This document shows positions 44,580 to 56,115 of a stretch of 64,000 nucleotides of DNA, piece after piece. Positions within the stretch are counted from its first letter, which is position 1. Every line of letters begins with the position of its first letter. Origin of the DNA: Takakia lepidozioides (taxonomy: Eukaryota > Streptophyta > Takakiopsida > Takakiales > Takakiaceae); contig CM060734.1 in NCBI GenBank assembly GCA_030704615.1, positions 4,650,001 to 4,714,000 of the forward strand. Direction: 5' to 3'. A model generated the notes under the pieces. That model did no database searches. It was not told where the DNA came from and was given only the letters and a program-made list of their open reading frames with translations. A program made the position numbers and the translations under genes.

Positions 44580-46263
44580 TGAAGATGTTTGCAACCGAAC
44601 TAAGTGCACAAGCTCCTTTAACTCACAAAACAGCACCATTGATCCCTATGGCGACTACCAACATGGCTGACTTCCAGCCCTTGTAGCACTCATTCACGTG
44701 CTTTTCTTGACCATAGCATGCCCTTCGCACCTAACCAGCCCCTGCACCTACTGCCTTCAAGAGTTGTGCTCCCTTCAAGCTTGAAGTTGAAACCCCAACT
44801 CACATAGGCCCTACAAGTGCTTTTATTTCACCCCAAGTGGAAACCAGCCCTAGCCCTTCCGTTCTAGCTCTCTAAAGCTTGAAACAAGAGCCTCAATGGG
44901 CTGAAGGCATGCTCCCATATGCCCCACTCTCACCATAAGAGAATCAGCTCCTTTGCTTCATTTCTTGCACCCACAAACCTGAAAATACAAGCTGCAGCGG
45001 GCTGAAAGCATGCTCCACACATGCCCTACAGGGGAACCAGCCCCTTCTTTCCTTTCTTGCACTCCAAACCTGACAGTACAAGCCTTCAACAGGCTGAAAG
45101 CATGCTCCACACATGCATTGCCCTCACATAATGGAAGTCAGCCCTTCCCTCTCCTTGCTTGCCCTCCAAGCTTGAAGATGGAAGCTTCAATGAGCTATTC
45201 ACATGCTCCACACATGCAACCTCTTCACACAAGAGGTATCAGCCCCCTATCTTGGCTCCTTGGCTCCTTGATGCTCTCTAAGACAAGACTAAGCACACTC
45301 CACAGCCTTTGCCAAGCTCCTGAAACCCTAAGGCTTACATTTCCAGCGACAAGACACTCCTCTTGTGGTGCAAGAGCTCTTTTTCCAAGCTCTGAAACCC
45401 TAGGTGCACATTTCATGGCCTCGCCGCACCTCTTAGCTCATGTTCCATCCAGCCCTGCTCTGCCATGACAAGAGCCCTCTCAATGCTGAAGCTCGAGATT
45501 GAAACCCAATCTCAACATACTCCACAAAGTGCACTGATTCGCCCCAAGCCGAATCAGCCCTTTCGCTTGGTCTTGCAATCCTTCACACAATGAAAGCTCG
45601 CATTCCCCAGTCCAGTTCTCAGCTTTGCCACAAAGCCACTCTAATTTGCTCTTGACTGGTCCTCTTCCTCCAATCGTGCTTACTCATGCATGTACACAAT
45701 CTGAAACCATCAAGGTGCTCTGGAATTACCTGCAGCATGGTGCTTTCATCTCTGAAGCTGAAGATCGAATGCCAAGGTCTACTACCTCGTAACCCACATC
45801 GCCTCCGCTTCTAACAACCAAGAGCTCCACGGTGCTCCTTGCATAACAACCTGGTTTCCTCTCATTCTCAGCAAAACCACAAGTGCTACAATAACTCGTA
45901 TCTGGCACTTACAGATACGAGCTCATCTTTCTCGAGTGATAAAGAAGAAGAATACAAGCACAAGCTCATGCGAGCTCACAAAGCTGAAGCTTAAACTCAT
46001 GCATATATAAACTCATCACTCAAATACAAGTCAAGCCAAGTGCACCCCACGCCATGGGGAATCCACACACGACGGCGCCATAGCTAGGCGCGGTGAGGCT
46101 CACTCGAGAAAGATGAGCCTCCCGCGCTTGCCGTGAAGATAACCACCCAGGGCCTAAATCTGCCTTGACCCCTGGATTGACACTTGGGCCAATCCCAAAT
46201 GTCAATATGTAAAAGCTAGCTATTTCCTAGCTAGTTTCACACTAGTGGTAAAATAACTTGACA
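44580..46263 (-). repeat. 5' LTR of retroelement B (1,684 bp, long form)
   Basis: Begins TGTCAAGTTATTTTACC at 46263, contains a likely TATA stretch (ATATATGCATG in the 327-bp part) and ends in TTCA at 44580, two bases before the primer site. After the first 327 bp it continues CTCGAGAAAGATGAGCTCG, unlike the 3' LTR but like the related LTR at 47131. An internal array of four ~100-130-bp units (about 44875-45225, 'gctgaaagcatgctccacac') is included. Confidence 0.65.
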
Positions 46264-46266
46264 TAG

Positions 46267-47130
46267 GACCTGAAGATTTGCCATCTTCTAGATCCCATGC
46301 ATATGAGAAGAATGTCTGCTCGTCCTTTTTTTGGGTTCTTCATGGCACGCCGACAAAGAAGGGAGTGGCTGCAAAAGGAGATTCTCTCGGTGAGGAGCAG
46401 GGTCGCATGTGCCATCTATGGGCCGAACAAAATGGTGTGGACCCAAAGGGTGTTGTACGGTGGAAGTATAGGCGCGCACCTTGGCAATGGACAAAGGAGG
46501 AATACAAGAAAGTAATTGCCACCATAGGTGCTATCCGAACACCAACCGGGTATGGATCATCCCTCCGTACAAAATTCAGCGAAGACACTATCCATGGTTT
46601 GAAGTCTCACGACTACCATAATAGTCTCGCAAATCTCGGGAGTCAATGTCCCACGTACTGCAATGGGCAAGATGTCTTGCATCAGATTGGGAGGCTCGTT
46701 CCAGTGGATTTGCTCCAAAGAGTTGGAGGAAGCGGATTTTCCACGTATAAAGAAGGAGGCAGCGGAGGTAATGTGTATGTTGGAGATGAACCTTCCTCCC
46801 TCCTTCTTTGACATCCAAGTGCACTTGGTAGTGCACTTAGTGGAAGAGGCTTCGATTGCCAGCCCCGTTCATTCTCGGTGGATGTACTTCCTTGAGCGTT
46901 ATATGAAGACTTTGAAAGGATTTGTAAGACAAATGGCGCACCCGGAGGATAGCATGGCGGAGGGGTATACGTTGCAAGAAGCTATATTCTATTGCACATA
47001 GTACATGGCAAGGGTAGATGAGGAAGCCCCTCGGATGTGGAAGGAAGAGAAGGATGCACGAACCAAGGACATCGTTTTGCCCAAAAAATCGAAGAGGGTA
47101 AAATTGCCGACCTTGGTGATTGAGCAAACT
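46267..47130 (+). pseudogene. CACTA Tnp2 transposase, C-terminal half (DUF4218)
   Basis: Directly after the TAGG duplication the frame reads 'DLKICHLLDPMHM', then a one-base shift near 46300 and 'EKNVCSSFFWVLHGTPTKKG'. 'GLKSHDYHNSL' (46600) and 'SFFDIQVHLVVHLVEEA', 'RWMYFLERYMKTLKGFVRQM', 'EDSMAEGYTLQEA' (46800-46990) are the DUF4218 region of CACTA transposases. A second shift lies near 46640-46700 and a stop at 46999-47001; coding-like sequence continues to 47130, where an LTR begins. Together with 32967-35311 this is one transposase gene split by element B. Confidence 0.85.
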
Positions 47131-48180
47131 GTCAAGTTATTTTACCACTAGTGTGAAGTTAGCTAGGAAATAGCTAGCTTTTATATATTGACAGTTGGGA
47201 TTGACGCAAGTGTCAATCCAGGGGCCAACACATGTTTGGGCACCTGACGTTGTTATCTTCACGGCAGATCGCGGTGGGCTCATCTTTCTCGAGTTGAGCC
47301 TCACTGCGTCTAGCTATGGCGTCGTAGTGTGGATTCCCCATGGCGTGGGGTGCACTTGGCTCGACCTAATATATGAGTAATGTTTTCATGTGCAAGTGTG
47401 TGAGTTTGAGAGAGCTTGTGTGCTTGTATCTTCCTTTCTTTATTACTCGAGAAAGATCAGCTCGAGTCTGTGAGTGTCAGGTTCGAGTTAATTGTAGCAC
47501 TTATGTTTTCAGATCATGAGAAACGGTTTAGCCTAGAGTGCAGGGATCCGTGCATGAGCCTATCCAAAGCGGATAGAGTGCAAAGGCGAACAGGTTGCAG
47601 GTTTGCAATGAATAGAAAGGCGGGTAGCCTATGTTGAAGGGCGGCGTTGCATAGCTCAACGCTATGGCAACCAAGTTTGGGCTTCTAGTGTGAAGCGGAG
47701 GAGATGTTGGCCACGAGTGGGCGAACTAGTGGTCGTCTTCTTCAGCTGCAGGCCGAGTTAAGGAGCTGCAGGAATGTGGGCTGCGCATAGAAGCTAACGT
47801 GTTGCAGGTTGGAGATTATATGATCAGCTCCAGGTATTTCTGCCCGAAACTAGTTATTGCGGGTATATAAGGAGCAGCCGAATAGTGGAGCTGCGAGGGG
47901 ATGCATCGCAGCTTGTTAGGAGCTTCAGCTCCAAGCTCATGAAGAGGTATGAGTGAAGAGAGGGGGCTGGTCCCTCTTGTGTGCAAATCAGTGCACTTGT
48001 GAAGCATGTGCTGAGTTGGAGTTTCAATCTGAAACTCAGCAGTGTAAGGGCTATTGGAGTGGCAAGAGAGGGGCTGGGAGGGCAACAACAAGGCGTCCTA
48101 GAGCCAGGGAATTTGCAGTGGAACTGCAGGTACACCAAGGTTGTAAAGGTGTGTATTTTCAGATTTGTTTTTGTAAGCTT
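47131..48180 (+). repeat. Diverged long-form LTR of the element B family
   Basis: Starts TGTCAAGTTATTTTACCACT exactly like B's 5' LTR and follows it, with many changes, through 'ctagctatggcgtcg', 'ccccatggcgtggggtgcac', 'ctcgagaaagat' and 'agcacttatg', up to a 'gcagtgtaagggct / ggtttgtattttcag'-like part. Opposite orientation to element B and cutting the CACTA transposase. No internal gene follows, so a solo or truncated LTR. Confidence 0.7.
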
Positions 48181-49860
48181 CATGGAGAAAATGGAGCTTG
48201 TTGGGCAGCATATGGCTTGCTTGTTGAGTTGGGGGCGCTTCTAGTGGGCCGTGAGAGCTCAGGAGTGCAGGGCGATAGGGCTGATGGCTCCGCAAAAGCC
48301 ATAGCTCGTCGGCAGCAGGTGCAGGAGCAAACCCCAACTCGGGGAGAGCTCGGGAACGCTTGGGAATGCCTCGGGAACGCATGGGAACTCATTGGGAGTT
48401 CCAGGGAACGTAGGGAATAGTGGCCGTGATGGGCCGTTGGGGCGGTATCACGAGATACCACGAGCCCAGGCAGTGACTGTTGACCGTGACCGTTGACCGT
48501 GACCGTTGGAAGCCGTGGTGCGGACACAACGGGTGGGCATGGTGATCAGATCGTGGGGATGGCGGGCCGTGAAGGGTTGTGGGAGTGGTACCACGGGGTA
48601 TCACGGGGCAGCCCGTGGCCAACGAGCGCCTAGGGCGGGCCGTGAGGAGTCGTGGCGGTTGGAGCCACGGAAGGCCGCGAACAGGCAGAGTGAAAAAAAT
48701 AAAAAATAAAAATAAAAATAAAAAATCACTCGTTTCGTCACCACGGGAGATCTCCCCTACCTGACTATGTGCATGTTTGGGTTTTGTCATCACACCCGTC
48801 AGACTCTTGTAGACTAGAGAGCGTGAGTAAGGACGGGAGACCTCCCGTCCTCTGTTCCGTTCTATGTGTGCTTGTTCATGTCAGACCCCTCATTCTCTTA
48901 TGGCTTTGGGGGGTTGTTGTAACTTGTGCATGTTTCCCCCTCAATTTAATTTGACTACTGCTGATGTGTATGGCTTGGGAGGGGAGACCTCCTGTCTGTC
49001 CTAGTCCGCATGTGTTTTGTGCGTGGAGATATGACTTGCATGAGACATAATCGGAACGGCCATGCCACCTAGGAATCCGCAAGGTGGTTCTTATTTTATG
49101 GATGACGCTGTTGAGGAACTGGTCTGAGACTCGAGGATGATGATAGATAGAGATAGACAGTTCTATCGAAGGGCTGATGCAGTGGAGCCGAACTGTTCGA
49201 ATGAATTGGCTTCTATAGAGACGTTCACGATTGGTTTGCATCGAAGACTGTGGTTTTGGGTCCTATAGGATGGTGATGGTTGATTAGTGCCAATAGCCAG
49301 GGACCTCAATGGTTGTATAAATTTGGTTTGGTGATGCTCTAATAAATTACTTTGGACATTTTGGGACGTATCTCGACGGGATGTCTTTCTATCTTACTAT
49401 GTTATAATCATAGATCGGGAGATCTGCCTTGCCTCAGTGGAGATGTCGAACTTGGGACAACAATCATAATTCTCCTGTACTTCTGGAGTGACAATGTTTG
49501 GCATTTTTTTGTAGGCTAATAGTAAAAAACTGCAGCAACTGTGATGGACAGGAGGTCTCCCGTGCTGCCCGTGAAACTGTCCAAAACTATGATTTCAACT
49601 CAGATTAGGGATGTGATCAGGGTATGGATTCTCTGGGAACAACAATATTTAATAAACCTCTACAATAAACTTAATAAAATCATTTAAATTTGTTTTCATA
49701 GTGAATTTTTATTCAATCTAAATAAATAAATAAATGGACTTTGGAAAGTCTAGATTTACTTAAAATCCAGTTAAATGTACTAATTTGGTTGTGCCCAACT
49801 GAACATTACGAATCCTTACAAAATCTCTGGTCTACGAGCGTCAAGCTTAATCTCGATTTG
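48181..49860. other. Non-coding stretch with 'ccgtgaccgttga' repeats
   Basis: Possibly the remainder of the LTR-bearing element, with GTGACCGTTGACC repeats near 48479-48508 and 'ggagacctcccgtcc' / 'gggagatctcccc' inverted blocks (48745, 48836 and 48980). No coding domain recognised. Confidence 0.35.
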
Positions 49861-49863
49861 GAT

Positions 49864-51259
49864 TCAGCGAGGAATGTTGTCCGAATCAGAACAGTCTTCC
49901 CCTTCACTGCCCCCATCTGCAATTTGCCTTACGCTAGTTCTCAACGGCACAATGTCTTCCTCATTAAACTCAACTGCTCCTTCCAAAGAAACTGGTTCGG
50001 CCATATCAGGTCGATTTCGTGGTTCCCTCAAACCCTCAAAGTCCGCATTCTCCCCAAGGTCCAACTCGTTCACGTCGGCCACGACTCGTTTGGCCCGGGG
50101 GTCTTTGTGAAGAAGCACCTTCCATCCAGGCTCATCGGTGTCATCTGAAAAGAATACTTGCTCTACTTGCCATGGGAAAATGAATGGCTCTTCATCTACT
50201 GGTAGCAACCTTCTGAAATCAACAAGAAGGAAGTTTGGCATCAATTGAAATTGACCAAGAGCAGCCAGTCTTAAGATGAACTTAAGCTCGTATGAAAGGA
50301 AATAAGTGTTATACCATAAAGGTGAACACGAGAACCCCATGGGGATACCTGAAATCTGACGCCAAACATGGTCACCCAATGCTACGAAACAATGACACAT
50401 CAGCCATTTGTGGAGCTGAAGTAGCCTGGCTTCATGAAGCTCGATCCAGGTACCTGTTTTGGGGGAAGAAGTACTCCACTTGCACTTCCCGAAGGTCCCA
50501 TTCTTTGTTTGGACCCAAAGGGTATGGCGTGACCGGGGGTGATCCATATGATGTTGCTGGAAGGCCAGTTTAATCACATGCTCAATGGCATCACCCAAGT
50601 TATCTTCACCTGTCAAGGGAATATTTTCATAGCACTGTGTGATGTCAGCCACAAAAACATCATAGATTTTTGTAGGAAGATTTAAAGTGAAATCTGTAAT
50701 GTTGTCTATAATCCAGTACATGGCAATAGACACTTTGAAGAATTGTTTGTAAGTGTTTAAACGTGCTCTGGCCCATTCCTTGATTAACAGGAACATGGTG
50801 GCACATGTAAGGAGGCTGGCGATTTCACTGAACACGCAATTGTGGGCATTGGTAATCCAATTTTTTGTGTAGTTTGTATATTCCCATCATGTAGGGAAGA
50901 CTACAAAAAGTAACAGGGATCTCAGGTATCATATCCTGCACTTCACCAAAGAGGCTTTCCAAAACAGAGTCTGGTGATGACCATACCTCATCTTGAAGAC
51001 ATGGTCTAAAATCCTTACCCATTAAGCGGTGATAGGCTTGGGTTCTGATGTGCTTCACACATAGAAAACAAACATTGTTGTTAGCCTTATCAAGACCAGA
51101 CATATACAGGTGTTTAAGAAGCCATGTCCGTCCAAACATTATTTCCTCAATCATCAGAGCCATATCAGCCTGTCCAAAAATCAGAAATGCTTCTCTTATC
51201 AAACCCTTAGGGTTTATCCACTCCATACTAATAACGGCTATGCTATGAGGGCCAGACAA
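49864..51259 (-). pseudogene. Reverse transcriptase of an unusual non-LTR type (Penelope-like?)
   Basis: Two minus-strand frames (51259-50825 and 50835-49864) join across a frameshift near 50830-50870. The first carries 'SLPYMMGIYKLHKK', the second 'VFVADITQCYENIPL' (RT motif A; Asp), then 'QISGIPMGFSCSPLWYNTYF' (motif B) and a basic-to-acidic tail. 'KLHK' followed by 'D....YENIPL' and 'GIPMG' is the pattern of RTs near Penelope-like elements rather than Ty3, copia or L1. The catalytic xxDD box is not visible; 'FLLVDFRRLLP' lies where it should be. No GIY-YIG endonuclease was seen. Probably dead, and cut on its 5' side by element 2's LTR. Confidence 0.5.
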
Positions 51260-51260
51260 T

Positions 51261-52100
51261 GAGGGTCACAACGGGACATCCCGGGTGGTGATTGGTGTAC
51301 ACTACCTGGTCACGGGCAGAAAAGGCTAAGTACGCGGTACTTAGCAAATGGCGGAACAAGGGTACATTACCACAGGAGCCGTAGTGGGTAGTGTAGTAAT
51401 CGTGGGCCGTGAACCACGATATCACACGGCCACGTTAGCATTGGCTTTAACCAATAGAGGGAGTAGTGGACCGTTTACCCCTATGGCTCACGACCACTAC
51501 AACGAGCCATTTTTTTGCAAACCTTTTAGGTTGCGTAGGCAAACGGTCATTAACGACCACAGGCCGTAACGGCTCTCGAGCATAGTGTAAAAAGGCTGCA
51601 CACAACTTAGAGGGAGAGCAGTATGAGTATCAGTGATCAGTGTGTATCCAGTGGACTCAGAGTGATTCAATGTGTACTTCTGTGATGATGTGACGAACTC
51701 TGAAGTAAAGCCATGCTATTCGAAGTATCTCTGTGTAGAGTGAACGTGAGATGGAGAGAATGTGCATTATGAGAGAACGTGAGATGGTGAGAATGTGTAT
51801 CATCTCAGAATAGTTCTTGTTTTGTCTTGACTACCATCTGCTTGTATGGACAAAGCGACTTCCGTCTTTTCGACTAAGATTTGTCATGCCAAAGAGAGTG
51901 AAGGTTGGGCTTAATCAATAGGATTAAGCAGCCTGTAGGGATATGGATTCATACGACGTTCATGGTTTAGCTATCCTTAAAACGATTACTTCGTAATCGT
52001 TTCTGAAGCATACCGTCGGACAACCTCTGTTGCATGTCTTAGGAAATGGGCAGTAGTGCTGATAGCCTGTTTTGTCTAAGTCATAAACCAGCGGTTAACA
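51261..52100 (+). repeat. 5' LTR of Ty3/gypsy element 2 (left edge approximate)
   Basis: Non-coding ~840-bp stretch ending GGTTAACA at 52100, followed by TTTGGTGACC, a plausible but unassigned primer site, and then gag. The left edge, near 'tgagggtcacaacggg', is set only by the end of the RT reading frame on the other strand. It includes a duplicated 'gaacgtgagatgg(a/t)gagaatgtg' (51742 and 51777). No matching 3' LTR in the window. Confidence 0.45.
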
Positions 52101-52128
52101 TTTGGTGACCATACTTGGGACTAACGGT

Positions 52129-52569
52129 ATGTTGAGTTCAAGTGAACCCAAGGAAGGATGGTTACTCAGTGATTTCTTGAAATCACAAAAGAACGAGTCA
52201 ACGGAAGCAGAGGAATGGAAAGCATTCCTGAAAAAATTTCATGGCTTACCAATAGCAATACAACAGAAGATCTTTCTTTCAATTGCGAAAGAAGATAACA
52301 AATGGAGCTTAAAGGGAGGAGTGATCAGTATTACACGAGCACCTTCGGAATGTAGAATCAGAAGTGAAGAATGGTTGTCCCGACTAGCTTTATTGATTAC
52401 TCTAATCCCAATCAGAAAAGTTTGCTACACTAGTTATATTTTCAGGGAAGGATGTTCAAATTATGAATATTGTCATATGATCATAGAAGCAGTGGAGTAC
52501 TGGATACCCAAAGACTTGTTACAAGTCAGATACACTGGGAAAGACAAATGGTATTATTGTGCCCATTAA
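52129..52569 (+). CDS. N-terminal Gag-region ORF of element 2
   Basis: ATG at 52129 begins 'MLSSSEPKEGWLLSDFLKSQ' soon after the primer region. 146 residues with no recognised domain; the end is hydrophobic ('LALLITLIPIRKVCY'). A ~270-bp stretch with stops separates it from the main gag frame. Placed in the element by position only. Confidence 0.45.
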   Translation: MLSSSEPKEGWLLSDFLKSQKNESTEAEEWKAFLKKFHGLPIAIQQKIFLSIAKEDNKWSLKGGVISITRAPSECRIRSEEWLSRLALLITLIPIRKVCYTSYIFREGCSNYEYCHMIIEAVEYWIPKDLLQVRYTGKDKWYYCAH

Positions 52570-52844
52570 AAGATTGGTGATCAATCAGTAAAGGGAAAAT
52601 TAAGTCGTAATACGGATTCTGGCAAGATAGGGTAAATCTTAGAGAAAGGGTAGAGACCACTATAATGTTTCTTTACTGACATACCAAGACTAATTAAATG
52701 GTGCTGAAAAGGAATTATGTATATGATGTGGGAATGAATGAGGAAATTAAAGACAAAGCTAAGCAAGATAGAGCTGAAAGAATAGAGAAATATGCTGCAG
52801 AAATGGAAGCTCGGTTGAGAAAAGAGTTCCCATAATTACAAAAC

Positions 52845-54149
52845 TTGAATATTATTCAAGGTGAGACATCAAGACAAATTGACGGTGATAAACCAGAAGA
52901 TCAGGAAATCGGATCGTTGGAAAGTGAGAACACTACTCCAGAAAGAGTTGCCAGTAATGCACTTGATGAGTGGTTACCACAAGAAAGTTCTGAAGGACCT
53001 TCTACAGTAACAAGTCCAAATCGAGGCTTTGCTGAAATATTGGAAGAAAGATTTGAGAATATTCTGAGTGAAGAAGGTGAAAGAAGTGAAACTACTTCTC
53101 CAGAAAGGATAACCAGGACTACACTCAAAGCTTTTAAAGATTCATTAAGCTTAGTAGGGACAGCAGCTGGAAGACGACTATCATTGGGACAAGGACCCCC
53201 TAGCTTTGAATCATTGTTTGGAAGATAAACACCAACACCACCACAGCCAGCAGCAGCGGGACCATCCCAGTTTGCACAACCAGTTGCACCAGCAGCACTA
53301 GTTGCACCAATGGCTTTAGCAACAAGCAAAACCAGACTGCCCTTTTCTTTATATTATGGGAAATCTGATCCGGATATCCATCTTAATCAATTTGAGAACA
53401 TGTGCACCATTTACAATGAAGCAACAGACCAGGAAAAGATCCGATTATTTCCTTGTTCAATGGCCAGGAAAGGCATTGAATGGTTGGCAACCTTTCTAGC
53501 CAATCACTTTGCAAATTGGGCGGATATGAGAGCCGCATTTCAAGAACGATATAGATCCAACAAATCCACGTCTGAAATCTTCACAGGATTACAGAACCTG
53601 AGACAGAAAAAGAAAGAATTGGTAGTCGACTACCTGGAGAGAATGAAGACTCTGATTAGGAAGCTACCTCAAGCACCAGGTGATGACTTACAAAAATCAT
53701 GGTTCATCAACAGACTTCGTCCTGAATATGTAACCATGGTTACAGTCATGCCTAACAACACTTCGGCTGAAGCAGTAGGAATTGCAAAGAAATTGGAATT
53801 GGGATTTCATCAGAGCAGAAGTAAAGATTCCAAGGATCCCTTGGAAGAAGAGGACTCTGATGATGAAGAAAAGCCCAAGCAAAAGAAGAAAGAAGTGATT
53901 GACAAAACCACTTTGGATCAGAAGATAGCAGAGGCTATCAAGAATTTTAAAGATGAAGGGCCACGGAAGGCAACATGGTGTTACAAATGCGAGACTGCAG
54001 GACACTTGGCAACGGAATGCCACATGAAAGACAAATACTGTGATATTTGTCATATGAACAATCATAATTCCAGCCATTGTATTTACAATCAACGGGTCAA
54101 GAAGAGTGGGTACACACGAGAGGTGGGGGTATACCAAGTCCAAATCTGA
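52845..54149 (+). CDS. gag: Gag of Ty3/gypsy element 2
   Basis: One frame with a single TAA at 53226-53228. The N part is acidic. The capsid region has 'DIHLNQFENMCTIYNEA' and 'SEIFTGLQNLRQKKKELVVD', typical for Ty3/gypsy Gag. The nucleocapsid has two CCHC knuckles, 'CYKCETAGHLATEC' and 'CDICHMNNHNSSHC', both C-x2-C-x4-H-x4-C. A third, 'HYCKKEGHCKHEC'-like, appears in another frame near 54270. A Lys/Glu-rich stretch precedes the knuckles. Packages element RNA in the particle. Confidence 0.85.
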
Positions 54150-54837
54150 CGGGGAGGATCGGATGGACCAAGACGATACAATATGGGTAATCGTTATCAA
54201 AGGCCATGAGATGACTTTCCACCATGGGATAGAGAACATCAACTCAGAAACCAAGAAATCACAAGATGCCACTACTGCAAGAAAGAGGGACACTGTAAAC
54301 ATGAATGTCAGTTACGAATCAAGAGTGAGGCAAAAGTGGGAAATATGGAAGCCGGACCGAGTGTAGCCGTGAGTGTGGTAACCCCTGTATTGGATACCCT
54401 TGCGGTAACCCGAACTCGGGCCAAGAAACAGAGACCTCCAGATAAGGAGATTGAAGAAGAAATGGAAACAATATCTAGAAAGTGCAGCATGGCAGGAAGA
54501 AAAGAGCTTACACCGGGAGGTAAGTAAAGCCATAGCTCAAATGCAAGAGGGAACCCATATACCTTCTGGAGAGCCAACTCCAGATAATCAAATTAGACCA
54601 ACGATGAAGACCACGAATGCAACCACGGAAACAGAATTGGCTGAAGTAATCTGCCAGACCAAGACCCAAATTACCATTGGACAATTTTTAAAAATTGCTC
54701 CACACTGCAAGAAAACTTTATTTCGGGCAATCGAGGCATTGACCCCCACACCAAAACAAAAACCAACACTAGAGGTTTACATGATTAAACCACAACTATA
54801 CGACAAACTCCAGACTACGACGAAGCAATACCCGTAA

Positions 54838-55214
54838 TACAAGTACGTATTGGACGGAAGCTGGTAACAGATGTACTCATCGATGGAGGATCCGGAGTGA
54901 ATATCATGACAGAGAAGATGAAGAAATCACTAGGATTGGGGCACATGGAACCTGCTTCATTCACGGTACGAATGGCCGATCGACGAAAAGTGTAGCCATT
55001 GGGTATCATCAGACGACTTGCAATGGAAGTAATAGGACTGGTATACGAAGTATCAGTAACCATTCTCAGAATGGAGGATGTGGCAGAAGGATATAATTCA
55101 CTACTACTTGACCGACCATGGTTAACACAAGCCCAATCACACCACGATTGGGGAAGTCAGACTCTCACGATCAAAAAGGTATCAGAACAAGTCACCATCA
55201 CTACGAAGCAATGA
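54838..55214 (+). pseudogene. Retropepsin protease of element 2
   Basis: 'VTDVLIDGGSGVNIMTEKMK' (L-I-D-G-G-S-G catalytic box of plant Ty3/gypsy type), TAG at 54990-54992, then 'YNSLLLDRPWLTQAQS' (compare YNxILGRPWL). The Gag-to-PR linker (54451-54837) is open in another frame. Inactivated by the stop. Confidence 0.8.
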
Positions 55215-55247
55215 GGTACCATTCCACGAGAGAAACGACCTTGCATA

Positions 55248-56115
55248 GTGGAAGAGTATGATTGGTCCAGTGGACTGTCAGATGAAGAAGCCGCCACAGT
55301 ATATGCAGCACATCCACAGTTGGAACCTATTGGGCAATTAGTGGTCAAGCATGCCACAACAGTAGGATGTCACATGGTAAACACCCAAGGAGAACCGAAT
55401 ACTTCGAGAACGGAAGATCCGGAGGAAGAAGCTATGGACACACCTCAACACCCTGTCCGTTTCTATCAAGAAATGGAAGATCACATTAAAATCAGTGAAG
55501 TACCTGCCACGGTTGCAACCATCGGACAAGAGATTGCAGGATGGACAGTAATGGAAGAAACTCAATTGATTCAAGTGAATCTGGGAACAGTGGAAGAACC
55601 AAAGATAATACGAGTAAGTGCAGGTCTTGAAGAATCATTTCTACAAGAAGCCACTGTATTATTCACTGAATACAATGATGTATTTGCCTGGAACTACAAA
55701 GATTTGAAGGGTATACCTTCCAACATCTGTCAACACCAAATTGAATTGGAAGTTGACACAAAACCAATTCGTCAGAACCGTTACAGAATGAACCCCAACT
55801 ATGCAGCTAAAGTTTGGGAAGAAATCAAGAAATTACTGGATGCATGATTCATATACCCAGTAAAGACACCACAATGGTTATCGCCCATTGTGATAGTACC
55901 CAAGAAAAATGGAAAATTACGAGTATGTGTGGACTACCGCAAGTTAAACGCAGGAACCAAGAAAGACCCATTTCCACTACCTTTCACCAAAATAGTGTTG
56001 GACATAATGGCCGGACATGAGATGTACTCATTCATGGATGGGTTTAGTGGGTACAACCAGGTGCAGATGGCAAAAGAAGACCGAGAAAAGACCGCATTCA
56101 TCACTGAATGGGGAG
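55248..56115 (+). pseudogene. Reverse transcriptase N-terminal part of element 2, truncated
   Basis: 'YNDVFAWNYKDLKGIPSNIC' (the pre-RT box), then TGA at 55845-55847 (Gly-like position), 'LSPIVIVPKKNGKLRVCVDY' and 'SFMDGFSGYNQVQMAKEDRE' with the first catalytic Asp. It ends at 56115 in 'TAFITEWG', where the LTR of element 3 starts. The missing half is not found downstream of element 3 within the window. Confidence 0.88.

Larger units (their letters stand above)
35316..46263 (-). mobile_element. DNMT-carrying Ty3/gypsy retroelement, copy B (near full length)
   Basis: Order on the minus strand: 5' LTR (46263-44580), primer site (44577-44566), leader, gag, protease, DNMT, RT, RNase H, integrase with PHD finger, PPT-like AGGGGGGCG (~35989-35997), extra LTR piece, 3' LTR (35796-35316). 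A TAGG target duplication flanks it (35312-35315 and 46264-46267). Removing the insert restores the CACTA transposase at an intron acceptor. The first 327 bp of both LTRs differ at only about eight places by eye, so insertion was recent, yet the coding part has many frameshifts and stops. It was probably mobilised in trans. Confidence 0.88.

Noticed and set aside
43797-44582. Plus-strand open frame rich in His, Ser, Pro and Gln
   Set aside because: It is the untranslated leader and CACAGCC repeat of element B read on the opposite strand.
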